A stretch of DNA of 64,000 nt from Cephalopachus bancanus. Its lineage: Eukaryota; Chordata; Mammalia; Primates; Tarsiidae. The stretch's first letter is position 1. The number at the start of each line of letters is the position of its first letter. The notes under the pieces were generated by a model. It had not been told where the DNA came from, searched no databases, and worked only from the letters and a program-made list of their open reading frames with translations. The position numbers and the translations under genes were made by a program. Below, one piece after another: positions 11,050-22,082 of the stretch. The stretch is from contig JAPVLO010000133.1 in assembly GCA_027257055.1 (NCBI GenBank), positions 4,588,001 to 4,652,000 on the forward strand. Direction: 5' to 3'.

Positions 11050-12270
11050 AATAATTATATTTTTGTCTAATTATTGCCCCTTTGAAAACACTATATCTTT
11101 TTATCTGGCTGCTTTTAAGGTTATTTCTTTATATTTGGTTTTCCTTAGTCTTGTGATGATGTGTATGGGTGTAGACTTCCTTATATTTTTCATGCTTGAA
11201 CTGCCTACATCTGTAAATAATGTCTTTTATCAGTTTTTGGAAAATTAACAGCTTGGTTTCTCAAATACTGCTTGTGTGACATTTTTTCTTTTTCTGGGAA
11301 TGGAGATAAATGTGTGTTTGTCTTTTTCATTGTATGATCCATGAGTTTTATCCTTTCTCTTTGGTACATTTTATTCATGTGTTTTTCTGTTCTTTACTCT
11401 GGATAGTTTCTTCTGGCTTACCTTCCAGCTTAGTGATTCTCTTTTTAGCTTTGCCTAGTCGGTTGTTAAACTCATCCATTGAGTTAGAAATGTTAGTAGT
11501 CAGAATTTTGAGCCCTAAAATTTGTATTTTGTTCTTTCTCAAATATGTGATGCATTTTTTTTCTATTCCAGTTTTCTGTTGAACTGTTCAATCACAACTT
11601 TATCTCATTGAACATAAGCAACATAGTTATTTTACAGTCTATTTAGAGTCTGTATCCAATAGTTCAAAGATATGGGCCTATCTCCATGAGCCTGATTAAT
11701 TTTCTATTGTTTCCATGACTTATATACACATTTTCTTGTCTTTTTTGTGCACCTGGTTATCATTGATTGAATTCAGAGATTTTTAATTTTTTTAATTTTA
11801 ATTTTTTTTTTTTAAGTTAGAGTCTCACTCTGTCACCCAGACTGGAGTGCAGTGGTCGCTCCTGGCCACTGCAGCCTCGACCTGCTGGGCTCGGCGATCC
11901 TTCCGCCTCAGCCTTCCGAGTAGCTGGAATTACAGACACGTGCTACAATGCCCGGCTGATTTTTTGATTTATTGTAGAGATGTGGTCTTGTCAAGTTGCC
12001 CAGGTGAGTCTCAAATCCGCGGGCTCAGGCAATCCACTCACTTCAGTTTCCCAAAGCATGGGATTACGGGCTGAGTCACTGAGCCCGGCTGGAATTCCAG
12101 AGATTTTATTTGAAAGTTTGCTTGTAGAAATAATTTGAGTCTTAGGTAATGTTATTTTTCTCTGAAAAAGATTTTTGTTTGCTTCTGCCATGCACCTGGG
12201 GACACCATAATCTCTAACTGGTAATGCCTGGTAAAAATTTCAGATTTTAATCAAACTTGACGACTTGACA
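11050..12270 (-). mobile_element. Old L1/HAL1-type fragment, split by an Alu
   Basis: Read on the minus strand this resembles the 5' half of old L1M/HAL1 elements. On the plus strand one sees 'ggatagtttcttctggctta', then 'cagcttagtgattctctttt', 'ttgttaaactcatccattga' and 'gaactgttcaatcacaactt', all in the expected reverse order. A young-type Alu at 11785-12091 interrupts it. No frame is preserved. The right boundary is unclear. Confidence 0.55.
11785..12091 (-). mobile_element. Dimeric Alu, young-type subfamily
   Basis: Reverse-complement full-length Alu with a T-rich head at 11785-11816 mixed with AATTTT runs. Target-site duplication is GAATTCAGAGATTTT at 11769-11784 and GAATTCCAGAGATTTT after 12091, one base different. 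The left-arm hairpin has decayed here: CTCAAATCCGCGGG replaces the intact CTCGAACCCGCGGG. Confidence 0.92.
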
Positions 12271-14103
12271 TTGAGCCATAGTCTATGTAGGGACTAGTTT
12301 GCTTCTGATTTTTCTTTACTTCTGTGGTTAAGCCATTTCGGGTTCCAATCCAAGCATAGGAAATGACCAGCATCTCTACTCTTGGTGGTATTAACTTCAT
12401 CTTCTGTCCTCCAAGTCCCATGAAGCTGACAAAAGTGTTGCTTAGTAACTGAGCAGCCTCCTTAGGAATTAACAGATGCCCCTAGGAAAGCAGTTACAAA
12501 TACTGGGCTTATGTCTCTGCCTTATCATCTTCCCCTGAATCTTGACTGAGTAAATCTTCAATTCCTTCTTGTCTATTTGACACCAACTAGTTTTTCCCCT
12601 ATCTTTTCTAGGTAATATCTGAGTGGGTGTTGGGTCTGAATTCTCTGATTTTCCATAAGTGAAAAAGGAAGTCTTATTGTTTTTTGTTCTCTTATGGTCT
12701 TATAGCTTTATATCATTTAATATAACTATGATATAGATAATATATCATTTCATATACTTTTTTCACATTAATAACTTTTATTTTCCAATGAAACTGTTCA
12801 TTTTATCTGTTTTTTTTCACATATGCACCTCTATCACCACCAACTCTATATGTGATATTCTAACTTAGAGCTGCCAGAATCAATTAACATAGGAAAAAAT
12901 TGGTTTTAGAACTATTTTAAATAAATTATTGTGGTAAAACAGGTTTAAGAAAGTGATGCTCTTCTATCATTTATGACCATTATTTAAATTATTGCGGTTC
13001 TTATATGTTTCCTAACTTGTAATCACCATCCTCTCTTGCTCTTTGTTTATGGCACACCTTTCTGGCATATCCACTGGAGGAGTCATTTGATGGGGTGATT
13101 TGCCTGTCCTACCTTGTTTCTTTTCAGAGGTCTCCAGGTCTCTGGCAGGGCTGGAAAGACTAATCCCTAACCACTTCCCAGTCACACTGGACCTGGGGAC
13201 ACCCAGGGGCACATGGAGCAAATTAGGCCAATCAGATACTCTCTCTGAAGAGTTAGGAATTAGGTTCTAATTTGTTTTGTTAAGCAGTGGAATTGAAAAA
13301 TGACATGAAAAGTACTGAAGCAGCCATGTCGATCATAGGCATGAATACTTGATCTTCAGAGAAGGAGTAAGCAAATGAGATGAGATAAGCTTATCATGAG
13401 ACAAACAAAGAAGAGTGGCCGCACCACCCTGAGATGAAGTCTCTTGTTCACTTTCTGAGTGTGATGTTTGCTGTGATGCCAAACTGCACAAAGCATTGGA
13501 GATTTTAAAAAATTATTTTATTAAATTCCCTTCCCCAACACACACACCTTTTTTTTTTTTTTTTTTAAGATTAGTATAAATGGAGTCTGTTCCTTATAAC
13601 TATAATAATTTTCACCAGGGCAAGACCATTTCCTGAATTTACTTTTTGGTCATTTGGTTTACTTTTACCTCTATCTGCATCAATAACTAGAAGTTTATCA
13701 TATCTTTTTATTTTTTGGTCCCCCAAATAGAACAAAATGCTTTGTCAACTTGTTGACCTTCAGACAATCTTTTCCAAACAAATACAACTTACTATGTGAC
13801 ATTTTCCCCCTCTTTTTTCTTAAAGTAAACTTTCAGATAGAGGCTTCAAATGAGGTAAAATAAAATACCTTTGATAAATACCAAGGGAAAATAGCATCAT
13901 AAATCTCCTCAACATTTGATTCATTCTACATTTTTTGTGGTTGTGATTAACCACATAAAGAACTAAGTCATGAGTTCATAATGGAATTGTCTTTTTGAAA
14001 GTGCACTTTTCAGAATGTCCTACTGAGAGATTTTGAAGATCTAAAATATAAAGCCCAGTTTTTCTATGACTTGTGAAAATATACTAAAAATACTCCCACT
14101 TAT
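12271..14103. other. Non-coding, no recognisable element
   Basis: Includes an AT-rich section (12660-12960), a moderately GC-rich block (13010-13260) with a short minus-strand open frame, a CA run followed by a T run at about 13540-13566, and unassigned sequence to 14103. Nothing supports a gene. Confidence 0.45.
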
Positions 14104-15875
14104 ATGGCTTGGATGTTTGTCTCCTCCAAATCTCATGTTGAAAGGTAATCTTCAGTGTTGAAGGCGGGGCCCATTGGGGGGCATTAGGGTCATGGGGGCA
14201 GAACTCTCACAAACAGCTTGGTGTGGTTCTTGCAGTCATGAGAGCATTCTTACTCTATTAGTTCACACGAGAGTTGCTTAAAGGAGCCTGGGACCTCCCT
14301 TCCTTCTGTTGCTTCCTCTCTTCCTATGTGAGTGACCTGCTCCTCTTCACCTTCTGCTGTGAGTAGAAACTTCCTGAGGTGCAGGGGGCCAGCCCCTGCA
14401 GAGAGATTTAGGGGGTCCCTTGGAAGGTGTGGTAGCGTCGGCAATTATTCTGGAGAAATAAAGAGAAAGAAAGAGATTGGACTCTGTCTAGTGCAGAAGC
14501 CAATTTAATGGGGCAAACCATAAGCTAAAGTTTCACAGGCAAGATCACAAGATTTTCATGTGAACACAAAGCCAGGTGGATGAGGGGCGTCCCCCCACCC
14601 ACCAGGTGTTTCCTCAAGCATGAGGAAGGACAATCCCAATATTATTTCACTGTTCCTTATGCTTGGTTAATGTTCCTCACAAACAATACAACAATTCTAA
14701 CATCATAATATTCTAATAATCAGTAACTTCTAAAACTTATGCATTCCCAACACCTAATGACTGACTTAAATCTTAATACCTTTCTATTCTGTGCTAATTT
14801 TACCTGTACTATAAAAAACTCTTAATTATAGCTCAAACCAGTTCCTAAAGAATGTGGCCCAGTCCAAAGATCACACTGGGCCATTTCCAGGAACAATTGA
14901 TTATAATCTCTTAACAAAATGGCTATTCTAAAATCCGATGTATCTATCTTAATTTCTAGAAAAGTTTCTAATTCCTAATCCTAATATATAAAGCTGATCA
15001 TCAGCAGTAAACCTTCTAATATAAAATCCAAATGCAAGCTGTAATTGTACTATAGCCAAAACCGCAATTAGTAGAAAATGGGAACAATGAGATTTCTAAA
15101 GTTAGCTGTATTCTTATAAAACCTCAAAATATCATGTTTGATCATGCTTGAACTAACATAATTCCCTGACGTAGCATGACCTACAATACTTTCTATGAAT
15201 AAAATAAATTCAGTTTCTATAATAAGTAGAAAAAACCTACACTAATTGCAGCTAAAGAACCAGTTTAAAAGAATGCAGCCCAGCCCAAAGTGGATGCTGG
15301 GCCCTTAAGAATGTGTCCTAGTCCAAAGTTCATGCCATGCCATTTCTGGTAACTCTAGATAATATTCTATACCATCTAAAGCTGGAAACAGCTCTCTAAA
15401 TGTATATACTAATTCTACAAATATACTTTTAAATCTCATAAAGAAATTTGTATCATATATAAGGCTCCTGAATGTGACCTGAATTTGAACCATAATTGAT
15501 AGAAAGGCCAAAACCACAGTCTGTGAGAAACGGGAACGATGGGATTTCTAGAGTTAGCCATGCCTGTCGTACTCTCAAAGTTTCAAGCTTAGATCATCAA
15601 AGTCCCTGCTAGTGGGATGTGCCAAACAGCAAAGAAAGGAAGAGGGAATGGGCCATCAGCTCCTGAACTCATCCTGGTGGTCTCAGGGTCCGTAACCCGC
15701 CTGGATCCCTAACGCTCAGGCAGGCCTCCACAGCCGGCTCCCAACACTGAGGTCTCACAAAAGCAGATGCCAGCACTGTGCTTTTTGTACCATCTGCAGA
15801 ACTGTCCACCAAAATAAACCTCTTCTTTAGAAATCACCCAGTCTCAGGTATTCTTTCACAGCAATGCAAAATGAA
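14104..15875 (+). mobile_element. MST-type (ERVL-MaLR) LTR, split by a younger LTR
   Basis: The left part (14104-14379) carries 'atggcttggatgtttgtctc', 'ctcatgttgaaaggtaatc' and 'gtcatgggggcagaactc', the start of an MSTA/MSTB LTR. The right part (15747-15875) has 'gcagatgccagcactgtgc', 'ccaaaataaacctcttctt' and 'cccagtctcaggtattc', its 3' end. Joined, they make one solo LTR of normal length. The 1367-bp gap is an inserted LTR described separately. Confidence 0.9.
14380..15746 (-). mobile_element. Solo ERV LTR, class II-like, 1367 bp
   Basis: The insert in the MST LTR is bounded by TG...CA and flanked by a perfect 6-bp duplication CTGAGG (14374-14379 and 15747-15752). On the minus strand it starts TGTTGGGAGCCGGC and ends GGGCTGGCCCCCTGCA. 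The 6-bp duplication and the TGTTGGGAGCC start fit class II (ERVK/IAP-like) elements, from family knowledge. No internal viral genes are present, so it is a solo LTR. Two related blocks, roughly 14825-15110 and 15246-15560, are an internal imperfect duplication in the U3 side. Minus orientation is inferred from the ends. Confidence 0.85.
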
Positions 15876-15942
15876 TGAATACATCCACAGTATGGAAAGA
15901 TTTTATGATATTCTAAATGTGTACTAAGTAAGTCAGCTATAC

Positions 15943-16223
15943 TTTTTTTTTTAGTTGGAGTCTCACTCTGTCGCTCAGACTGGAGTGCAGTGGCCACTCC
16001 TGGCCACTGCAGCCTCGACCTGCTGGGCTCTGGTGATCCTTCCGCCTCAGCCTTCCAAGTAGCCGGAATTACAGGCATGTGCTACCACGCCCGGCTGACT
16101 TTTTTATTTATTGTAGAGATGAGGTCTCACTGCCCAGGCGGATCTCGAACCTGTGGGCTCAGGCACTCCACTCTCCTCAGCCTCCCAAAGGTGCGGGATT
16201 ATAGGCTGAGCCACCGAGTCCGG
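15943..16223 (-). mobile_element. Dimeric Alu, young-type subfamily
   Basis: Reverse-complement copy starting with a T run that overlaps the target. Target-site duplication CAGCTATAC is at 15934-15942 and 16224-16232 and is perfect. It has GTGGCCACTCCTGGCCACTG in place of the consensus GC-rich hairpin. The left arm is shortened: the 'aagttgcccagg' segment is reduced to 'tgcccagg'. Confidence 0.93.
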
Positions 16224-16232
16224 CAGCTATAC

Positions 16233-16611
16233 TTTTTTATTATATTTCTTGGAAATAATAGGATTCATGCAGCAACTTTGAATGCCTGAAAAAAGGATAG
16301 AAATTTTGCACTTTTAAGTAGATATTTCAGAAGATGGTTCCCTTGACTCTGTTTACGTGCAAAATCAGTGGTAATTAAGTCTCAATGAGCAGAGCAATTG
16401 AACTTCAGGGTTTTGATAAGCAAAGATTTATACAGCATAGCCCCTTCTTGAACTATGACTTAGCAGATGAGAAGTTTACCCTCCACTTGGGAAGAAAAAG
16501 CATAAATGCATGAAATAATAACCAAGACAGTATTCATTATGCATTCCAAATCACATGCTCATACTATAAAATCTAAATTGCATCCAGTGGGCTGAGAACA
16601 CATGAGGCATT
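16233..16611. other. Non-coding, no recognisable element
   Basis: Mixed sequence with no recognisable repeat or gene. Confidence 0.4.
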
Positions 16612-16679
16612 CACCATCTGGAGCACTATGGACAAGAGGACGAATCATCCTCTTGTCCACAGTGCTGGACACCATCTGG
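16612..16679. repeat. Short strong hairpin between 10-bp direct repeats
   Basis: Arms at 16622-16640 and 16648-16666 are inverted repeats matching at 18 of 19 positions (AGCACTATGGACAAGAGGA on the left), with a 7-base loop CGAATCA. The direct repeat CACCATCTGG flanks the hairpin at 16612-16621 and 16670-16679. The arms are too short for a typical pre-miRNA. The pattern fits a templated copy-back event during replication. Confidence 0.85.
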
Positions 16680-16814
16680 CAAAAGGTTGATCATCGTGAC
16701 CTGGGTGCTTCTCAAAGGGAAGTGCCCAATGGAAAGGACAATTCAGAATTAAGCCAGGTGTGCTTTTTCCAAAGATACAAAGTAAATAAGTGATGTAACC
16801 ATTTAAAAATTTAA

Positions 16815-17790
16815 AATAACACACAGCAAATAAGATACAAAGTATGAGTGACTTTCAAATAACTATACATTGGGAGAACTAAGGATGAAAAAGACAATAG
16901 AAAAATTGATGCCAACCGGGCTCGGTGGCTCAGCTTGTAATCCTGGGCTTTGGAAGGCTGAGGTGAGTGGATTGCCTGAGCCTGAGGGTTCAACACCCAC
17001 CTGGGCAACTTGGTGAGACCTCATCTCCACAATAAATCAAAAATTAGCCGGGCGTGGTAGCGCGTGTAGTTCCAGCTACTTGGAAGGCTGAGGCAGAAGG
17101 ATTGCCGGAGCCTAGCAGGTCGAGGCTGTGGTGGCCGGGAGCGGCCACTGCACTCCAGTCTGGGTGACAGAGTGAGACTCCAACTCAAAAAAAAAAAAAA
17201 AAAAGAAAAAGAAAAAGAAAAATTGATGCCTTGAGGGATTTGAATGGAAGTGTAAGAAATACAGTGCCTCCTGAGGTGAATGCTATGGGGAGTAGATAGA
17301 AATCCTATCATCAGCTGGAATAGAGCAGAAGCAAACTATGACCTGTTGGGTGTTGGGGCAACATGTATCTTTAATCGGATTTTTCTGGACAGCTTGTACT
17401 GTAGTCTAAGCCTTTCTTCTGCCCTTGTTGACTGCCATCATCCTCAGTATTCAAAGGCACTTGCACTTGGGGAACACGCCCAATCTTACAAATAAGAAGG
17501 ATGATTTGACAAGTAACTCTCCCATCATGTTTATGTTCTGCTTAGCAATGAAGACTCAGAAGATGTGAGGGAAAGAAGGTTGCTTCTGCTGTGTTCCAGC
17601 TAATGATAGGATCTCTATCTACTCCCCACAACATTCACCTTAGGAGGCACTGTACTTCCTACATTTACGTTCAGATCCTTCAGGGAATCAATTTTTCTAC
17701 TGTTTTTTTCATCCTGGGTTCTCCCAATGTACAGTTAATTGAAAACCACTCATACTTTGTATGTTGTTTGCTGTGTGCTATTTTGCTATG
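16815..17790. repeat. Large foldback (inverted repeat) with an Alu in one arm
   Basis: Arm 1 is 16815-16913 plus 17216-17335, interrupted by an Alu. Arm 2 is 17581-17790 in reverse. Matching words include 'acaaagtatgagtg', 'acattgggagaac', 'acagtgcctcct' and 'ggggagtagatag'. Identity by eye is roughly 80-85%. The spacer of about 245 bases has no match. I do not recognise the unit. It may be an old inverted duplication or a foldback transposon. Confidence 0.8.
16914..17215 (+). mobile_element. Dimeric Alu inside a foldback arm
   Basis: Young-type Alu with a mixed A tail ending in AGAAAAAGAAAAAGA. Target-site duplication AGAAAAATTGATGCC reads 16899-16913 and 17216-17230. Arm 2 of the foldback has the empty site, so this Alu arrived after the foldback formed. 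It keeps the perfect GTGGCCGGGAGCGGCCAC hairpin at 17131-17148. Confidence 0.95.
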
Positions 17791-17820
17791 TGACATTCCT
17801 TCCCCAGCAGCTGGGCTGGG

Positions 17821-17995
17821 CCAGTTGTTCTTAACACCCACCACATACCATGACCACTTGAGGAGCATTCTCACTTGTAGAAGCCTGTTCCTCACTCCTC
17901 TAAAATTCTGACTAGGTGGCTATAGAAGGGGGAAGGAATCGACCACCTGCATTATAGCAAATACTTCATCAGGAGTTCTCATGAGCAACCAAAAT
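17821..17995 (+). mobile_element. Possible hAT-Charlie remnant (MER20/MER5-like)
   Basis: The left end 'ccagttgttcttaacaccc' resembles CAGTGGTTCTTAAC-type hAT ends. The right part 'catcaggagttctcatgagc' resembles the opposite, inverted part of the same short elements. The centre is diverged and no target duplication is clear. Confidence 0.45.
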
Positions 17996-18304
17996 TTGAA
18001 TTAGATTCTTCTCTTTCTTACACTTTCCATTTCTTACACTTTGTGTAATTGTAAATCTGATAGATTTCAGTCACTTGACTTCTGGGGCTTTATAAGCTGC
18101 CTTAAATACAGCAGTTACCCAATAAATTTTCGGTGCTTGCTGAATTAACCCTTCAAATCTGGTGCCAATGCATGCTGTTTGTACTTGGGTATCAGCTTGA
18201 TGGGGGATCAGTTGGCAAAGCACTGTTGATTCTCAGTGCATCAGCAGGCCCTGAAGCCATTCCTCTTCTGCTGAAAGGGCAACTCAGCTGTTTTGCTTTT
18301 GCTT

Positions 18305-18826
18305 AGATGGATGGGGCTGCCCCAGGTGTGTCTGTGAGGGCGTTTCCAGAGGCAATTGGTCTAAGTTGGAGGACTGAGCAGGGAAGACCTATCCTCAATG
18401 TTTCAGATGGAGCAAAAGGGCGAAGGGTGATGTTTTTCTCTTTTCTGAAACCAAAATACTTTTCTTCCCCTGCCCTTGGAACTTCAGGTCCTCCAAACTT
18501 GGAACTCTGACCACTAGGTTCTCAAGCTTTTGAGCTCCAGGAATTAAACCATCAGCCCTCTGGGCTCTTGGGCCCTCAACTGTGAACTGAGAGTTACACC
18601 ATCCTCTTTCTTTGCTCTGAGGTCTTTGGACTTGGACCAAGCCACGCGGTGGGCTTTCCTGTTCTCCAGCTCACAGATGGCTTGCTGTGGATTTCTCAGC
18701 CTCCATAATGATGTGACCCAATTCCCCTAGGAAGTTCCTTTTTATCTTTCTCTCTCTATATACGTCCTATCAGTTCTGTGTCTCTGGAGAACCCTTCTGT
18801 GTCTCTGGAGAACCCTGACTAAAATA
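18305..18826 (-). mobile_element. MLT2-type (ERVL) LTR
   Basis: Read in reverse, an MLT2 LTR starts with the ERVL-type wording 'agtcagggttctc'. On the plus strand this shows as 'ctctggagaaccctgacta' at the right end, preceded by 'tcagcctccataatgatgtg', 'ttctccagctcac' and repeated 'ctcttgggccctcaac' type words. The end has a tandem duplication: 'ctgtgtctctggagaaccct' occurs twice at 18776-18816. No internal genes adjoin it. The left boundary is approximate. Confidence 0.75.
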
Positions 18827-19132
18827 ATGTGGATAAATACAATTGCTTTCGATTTAAAGTTGGGAAACCTGAAAGTTGGAAGCTCACTTGAATTACTAAG
18901 AGAATTCCCAGAAACAGCTCTCAGAATTTTGTGCTGAAGTGAATATAGCATTTCAGAGATGTCAGTTACTTATATGGTAGACCACTGTCAACCAAAATAG
19001 TGACAATGGCAATTGTCATCTCACTCTTACAGGCTCCTTAAGGGGAACTTGGAAAACCACCCCCAGCCCAGCCTTAATCCATATTTTGCCTTAGGCCAGC
19101 TCTAAAGAAAGTGCTTCAGGTGAATGCATCAA
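18827..19132. other. Non-coding, no recognisable element
   Basis: Short unassigned stretch between the MLT2 LTR and duplicated unit A. No feature seen. Confidence 0.4.
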
Positions 19133-19384
19133 GCATGTGCTGTCTTCTACCACCCTCTTTCTAAACATCATGTTACAAGGTACTGAGGCAGTTAGTAGTT
19201 TTTGAAACAAATAAAATGGAAGTAGCTGTGATAGAGTAGCCATAAACATGGGTGTGCTCCCATTTTCAGGGTTTCTATAACAATTTTGATTCTCTTTATA
19301 GCATTTTAACCTTATATCCCAGAAAAGAATGTGGTCATCACTCTCTTTGCCTCTATGTGGAAAATCTAATGAGAAAACTCAATG
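19133..19384 (+). repeat. Unit A, second copy of the direct duplication
   Basis: Same orientation as 10010-10270 and about 95% identical by eye. It lacks 4-8 bases of the AAAC run. The flanking sequences of the two copies are unrelated, which limits the duplicated segment to about 250 bases. Confidence 0.85.
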
Positions 19385-19479
19385 ATACTTTGAACATGGA
19401 TGTAATTAGGCTTATAAATCGACACCTGGAATTAGGAAAATCCATGTCATGCTAATTAGTCTGTAAAATGGAAATGCTC

Positions 19480-19785
19480 TGCCGGGTTTGGTGACTCAGC
19501 CTGTAATCCCAACGCCTTTGGGAGGATGAGGTGAGTGGATTGCCTGAGCCCGCGGGTTCAAGACCCGCCTGGGCAGCAAGACCTCATCTCTACAATAAAT
19601 CAAAAAAAAATCAGCCAGGCATAGTAGCGCATGCCTGTAATTCCGGCTACTTGGAAGGCTGAGGTGAAAGGATTGCCGGAGCCCAGCAGGTCGAGGCTGC
19701 GGTGGCTGGGAGCGGCCACTGCACTCCAGTCTGGGTGACAGAGACTTCAACTCAAAAACAAACAAACAAACAAACAAAAAACCCA
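19480..19785 (+). mobile_element. Dimeric Alu, young-type, with (CAAA)n tail
   Basis: Starts at the GCCGGGTTTGGTGACTCAGC head. The tail is a CAAA repeat instead of pure A. Target-site duplication AAAATGGAAATGCTC is at 19465-19479 and 19786-19800 and is perfect. The left-arm hairpin reads GCGGGTTCAAGACCCGC, one transition away from the intact form. It lies 45 bases from an oppositely oriented AluJ. Confidence 0.95.
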
Positions 19786-19829
19786 AAAATGGAAATGCTC
19801 ACCTTCAGACAGGTGATCAGTATTCTCTG

Positions 19830-20117
19830 CTTTATTTTTAAATTTCATTTTGAAACAGGGTCTCACTCTGTTGCCCAGGCGGGAGTGCTATGGTATGATC
19901 ATGGCTCACTGCAGCCTTGACCTCCTGGGCTCAGGTGATCCTTTTGCCTCAGTTGCCTGAGCAGCTGGGACTATAAATGCATGCCACAATGCTCAAATAA
20001 TTTTTTTTTTTGGTAGAGACAAGGTCTTGGTATGTTGCTCAGACTGGCCTCCAACTCCTGGGCTCAAGGAACCTCCTGCCTCAGTCTCCCGAAGTGCTCG
20101 GATTACATATGTGAGCC
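19830..20117 (-). mobile_element. AluJ-like dimeric Alu
   Basis: Reverse-complement Alu: 'gaaacagggtctcactctg', 'actgcagccttgacctcct', 'gagcagctgggactataaat', T run at 20000-20011, 'tggtagagacaaggtcttgg' and 'gaagtgctcggattacatat'. It has AluJ wording and is clearly more diverged than its neighbour. Confidence 0.88.
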
Positions 20118-20221
20118 AAGTATTCTGTTTTTAAGAGATCATGAACTTTGCTGAGGATGCCTGGTTATCTTAAGTGTGAATTTTTTCTATAGTTTTTGGT
20201 TTAATTATTTATGGTCATTAT

Positions 20222-20585
20222 TGTTAAGGTACAGATAGGGCGAGGGTAGATGGATGAATAGGGAGGGAGAGGGGCACAGCACCACCAGAGCCGGCGTGCC
20301 AGAGGTGCACGCTGGTGACCAGAGATCTGAGTAATACAAAGAATTGCAACACACAAAGAGGTGAAAGAAGAAAAATTTATTGAAGAAAAGTTCACTTCCC
20401 ATAGACAGGAAGTAGGCCTACACTCTAGATGAGTGTGGCACCATAGCCCCTTGAGCCCCAGCTTTAATCCTTTCCCTTAGAGGTGTTGCAATCAAGTAGG
20501 TGTGACTGCTGTGATTTCCTTATTGACCATCTGCAAATGTCTTGGAGACCCTGTGACACAGAGTCCCATTAATGTCCTCCCACAT
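20222..20585 (-). mobile_element. Solo ERV-type LTR (about 364 bp)
   Basis: On the minus strand it ends in ...CTGTACCTTAACA and carries, 3' to the promoter region, an AATAAA signal ('cttcaataaatttttc') followed by 'cacctctttgtgtgttgcaa', then a C-rich U5. Choosing TG at 20585 and CA at 20222 gives a 4-bp duplication (TTAT on the plus strand at 20218-20221 and 20586-20589), as for class I ERVs. It shares the R-U5 words with the LTR at 41845-42273. The 5' edge could lie further right. Confidence 0.65.
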
Positions 20586-22082
20586 TATCACAGCCCATAG
20601 AGAAGGGCATGATAAGGATCCCAGTGCTTCCACACATTCCTGAATAACATTCCTCAGAGCTAATAGAGGGTACACTGCCCCTTATCTCCTATGCATTCCC
20701 AGTGGGCAGCCCTGTGATCTGCATAACTTTTGTAATCACAAGTTTTGTGATTTGCTTAACTTTTGCCTACTGCATGATGTCTTAGGCCTTGTAAGCTCCC
20801 TTTACTCTAGGCAAGCTATGAGATGCCGCTGATACCTGGCACCAGGAAGTCTGGGTTTCTGAAAAGACAAAGTCAGCAAACTTAATCTTTACCTAAAGTA
20901 TGCATATCTCCAAAACATAGCCTCTGCTTTCCCATCATTGTGTTAGGGTTTAAGAACAAGATAAAAAATGGCTTCCTGCTCTCGGTCTGTCCTTTCAATT
21001 CTAAATTGTATTTGGGTTTGTATATTTGTAGGGCATCTGCAAATTTTAGACATTTATACAAAATCTTTCATTGTGTGGAAAGTTGTACAGCTTGGGGACA
21101 ATCCAAAATTCAGCACGGGACATAGTGTTCTGCCACTTCATTTGAGATGAGAATATGTGCTTTGAAATGAGCCAGATTGTGTATTTTGGCTGTTCACAGT
21201 GGTCTCTGTGTGTGCATTTGTTGTCATAAGCATAGGAATCCTCTACTGGTTAAAGTAAGTGATGGCTACAGGTCTCTTCCACCTGTTTTCCTACTAGATA
21301 GGATGTTACAATTAAAGCAAGTTTTAGACCAAATTCTGTCACAGTAGAAATATTTATTAGCAGTGGGCTAGCAACAGGTCCCAGAGGGGAAAATCAGCCT
21401 TTTTTTGGAGCTCTGTGAAGTTTGATTTTATGGCCTTTTAAGACTTCCTTGAGTACGTTTGCCTGAGATATTCCTTCCAAAGTTAAAATTGCTCATTGTT
21501 TCTAAGAATGTGCAGGTGAAATTTTGATTGACTCAGGCAACAGAACACTTCATTACAGGATAGACATGGGCCTGAATTGAATTCTAGGCCTCAAGAGCTA
21601 CTCTAAGATGGAAGGCTGGTGAACTGACCCATAGACCTCAAACATAGTTTATGACATCAATGAAATACTAATATTTATGCTGATTAATAAACTCAGCAAT
21701 AAGAATTCAGAGAGCAGTACTGACCACTGATAGCAATTAGGTTACCCTGTGGATGAGAGCATTTCAAAAGCCTGTCACCACCTCTGAAGTGTGGATTTGA
21801 AATTAGAATCTCTAGAATGTTAACTAGCCATCCACAGTTATAAAACTTTCTTCTTCACAACTATGGAAGGCTGTCTGTGATGATGTGGTTTTGAGCAAAT
21901 TACATTCAATAGATCACCAGGGTAAGAGAGTTTTAGCAGGCAAGATTCAGAGTTATTTTTAGATAGCATATATCATCTCAGGATATTTTATCTAAAATAT
22001 GTTCCCTCCTCCCATGGAACTAACTACCTGCAGGGCACTCATAAGACCACACTCACATCCAAGGCAGTTTGCCTGCCCTTTT
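20586..22082. other. Non-coding, unassigned
   Basis: The first 360 bases could still belong to the neighbouring LTR if its 5' edge is further out. The rest (20940-22080) includes short open frames at 20940-21150 without recognisable domains. No gene supported. Confidence 0.4.

Noticed and set aside
14380..15746. A complete provirus
   Set aside because: Only one LTR lies between the target duplications; no gag, pol or env words are present.
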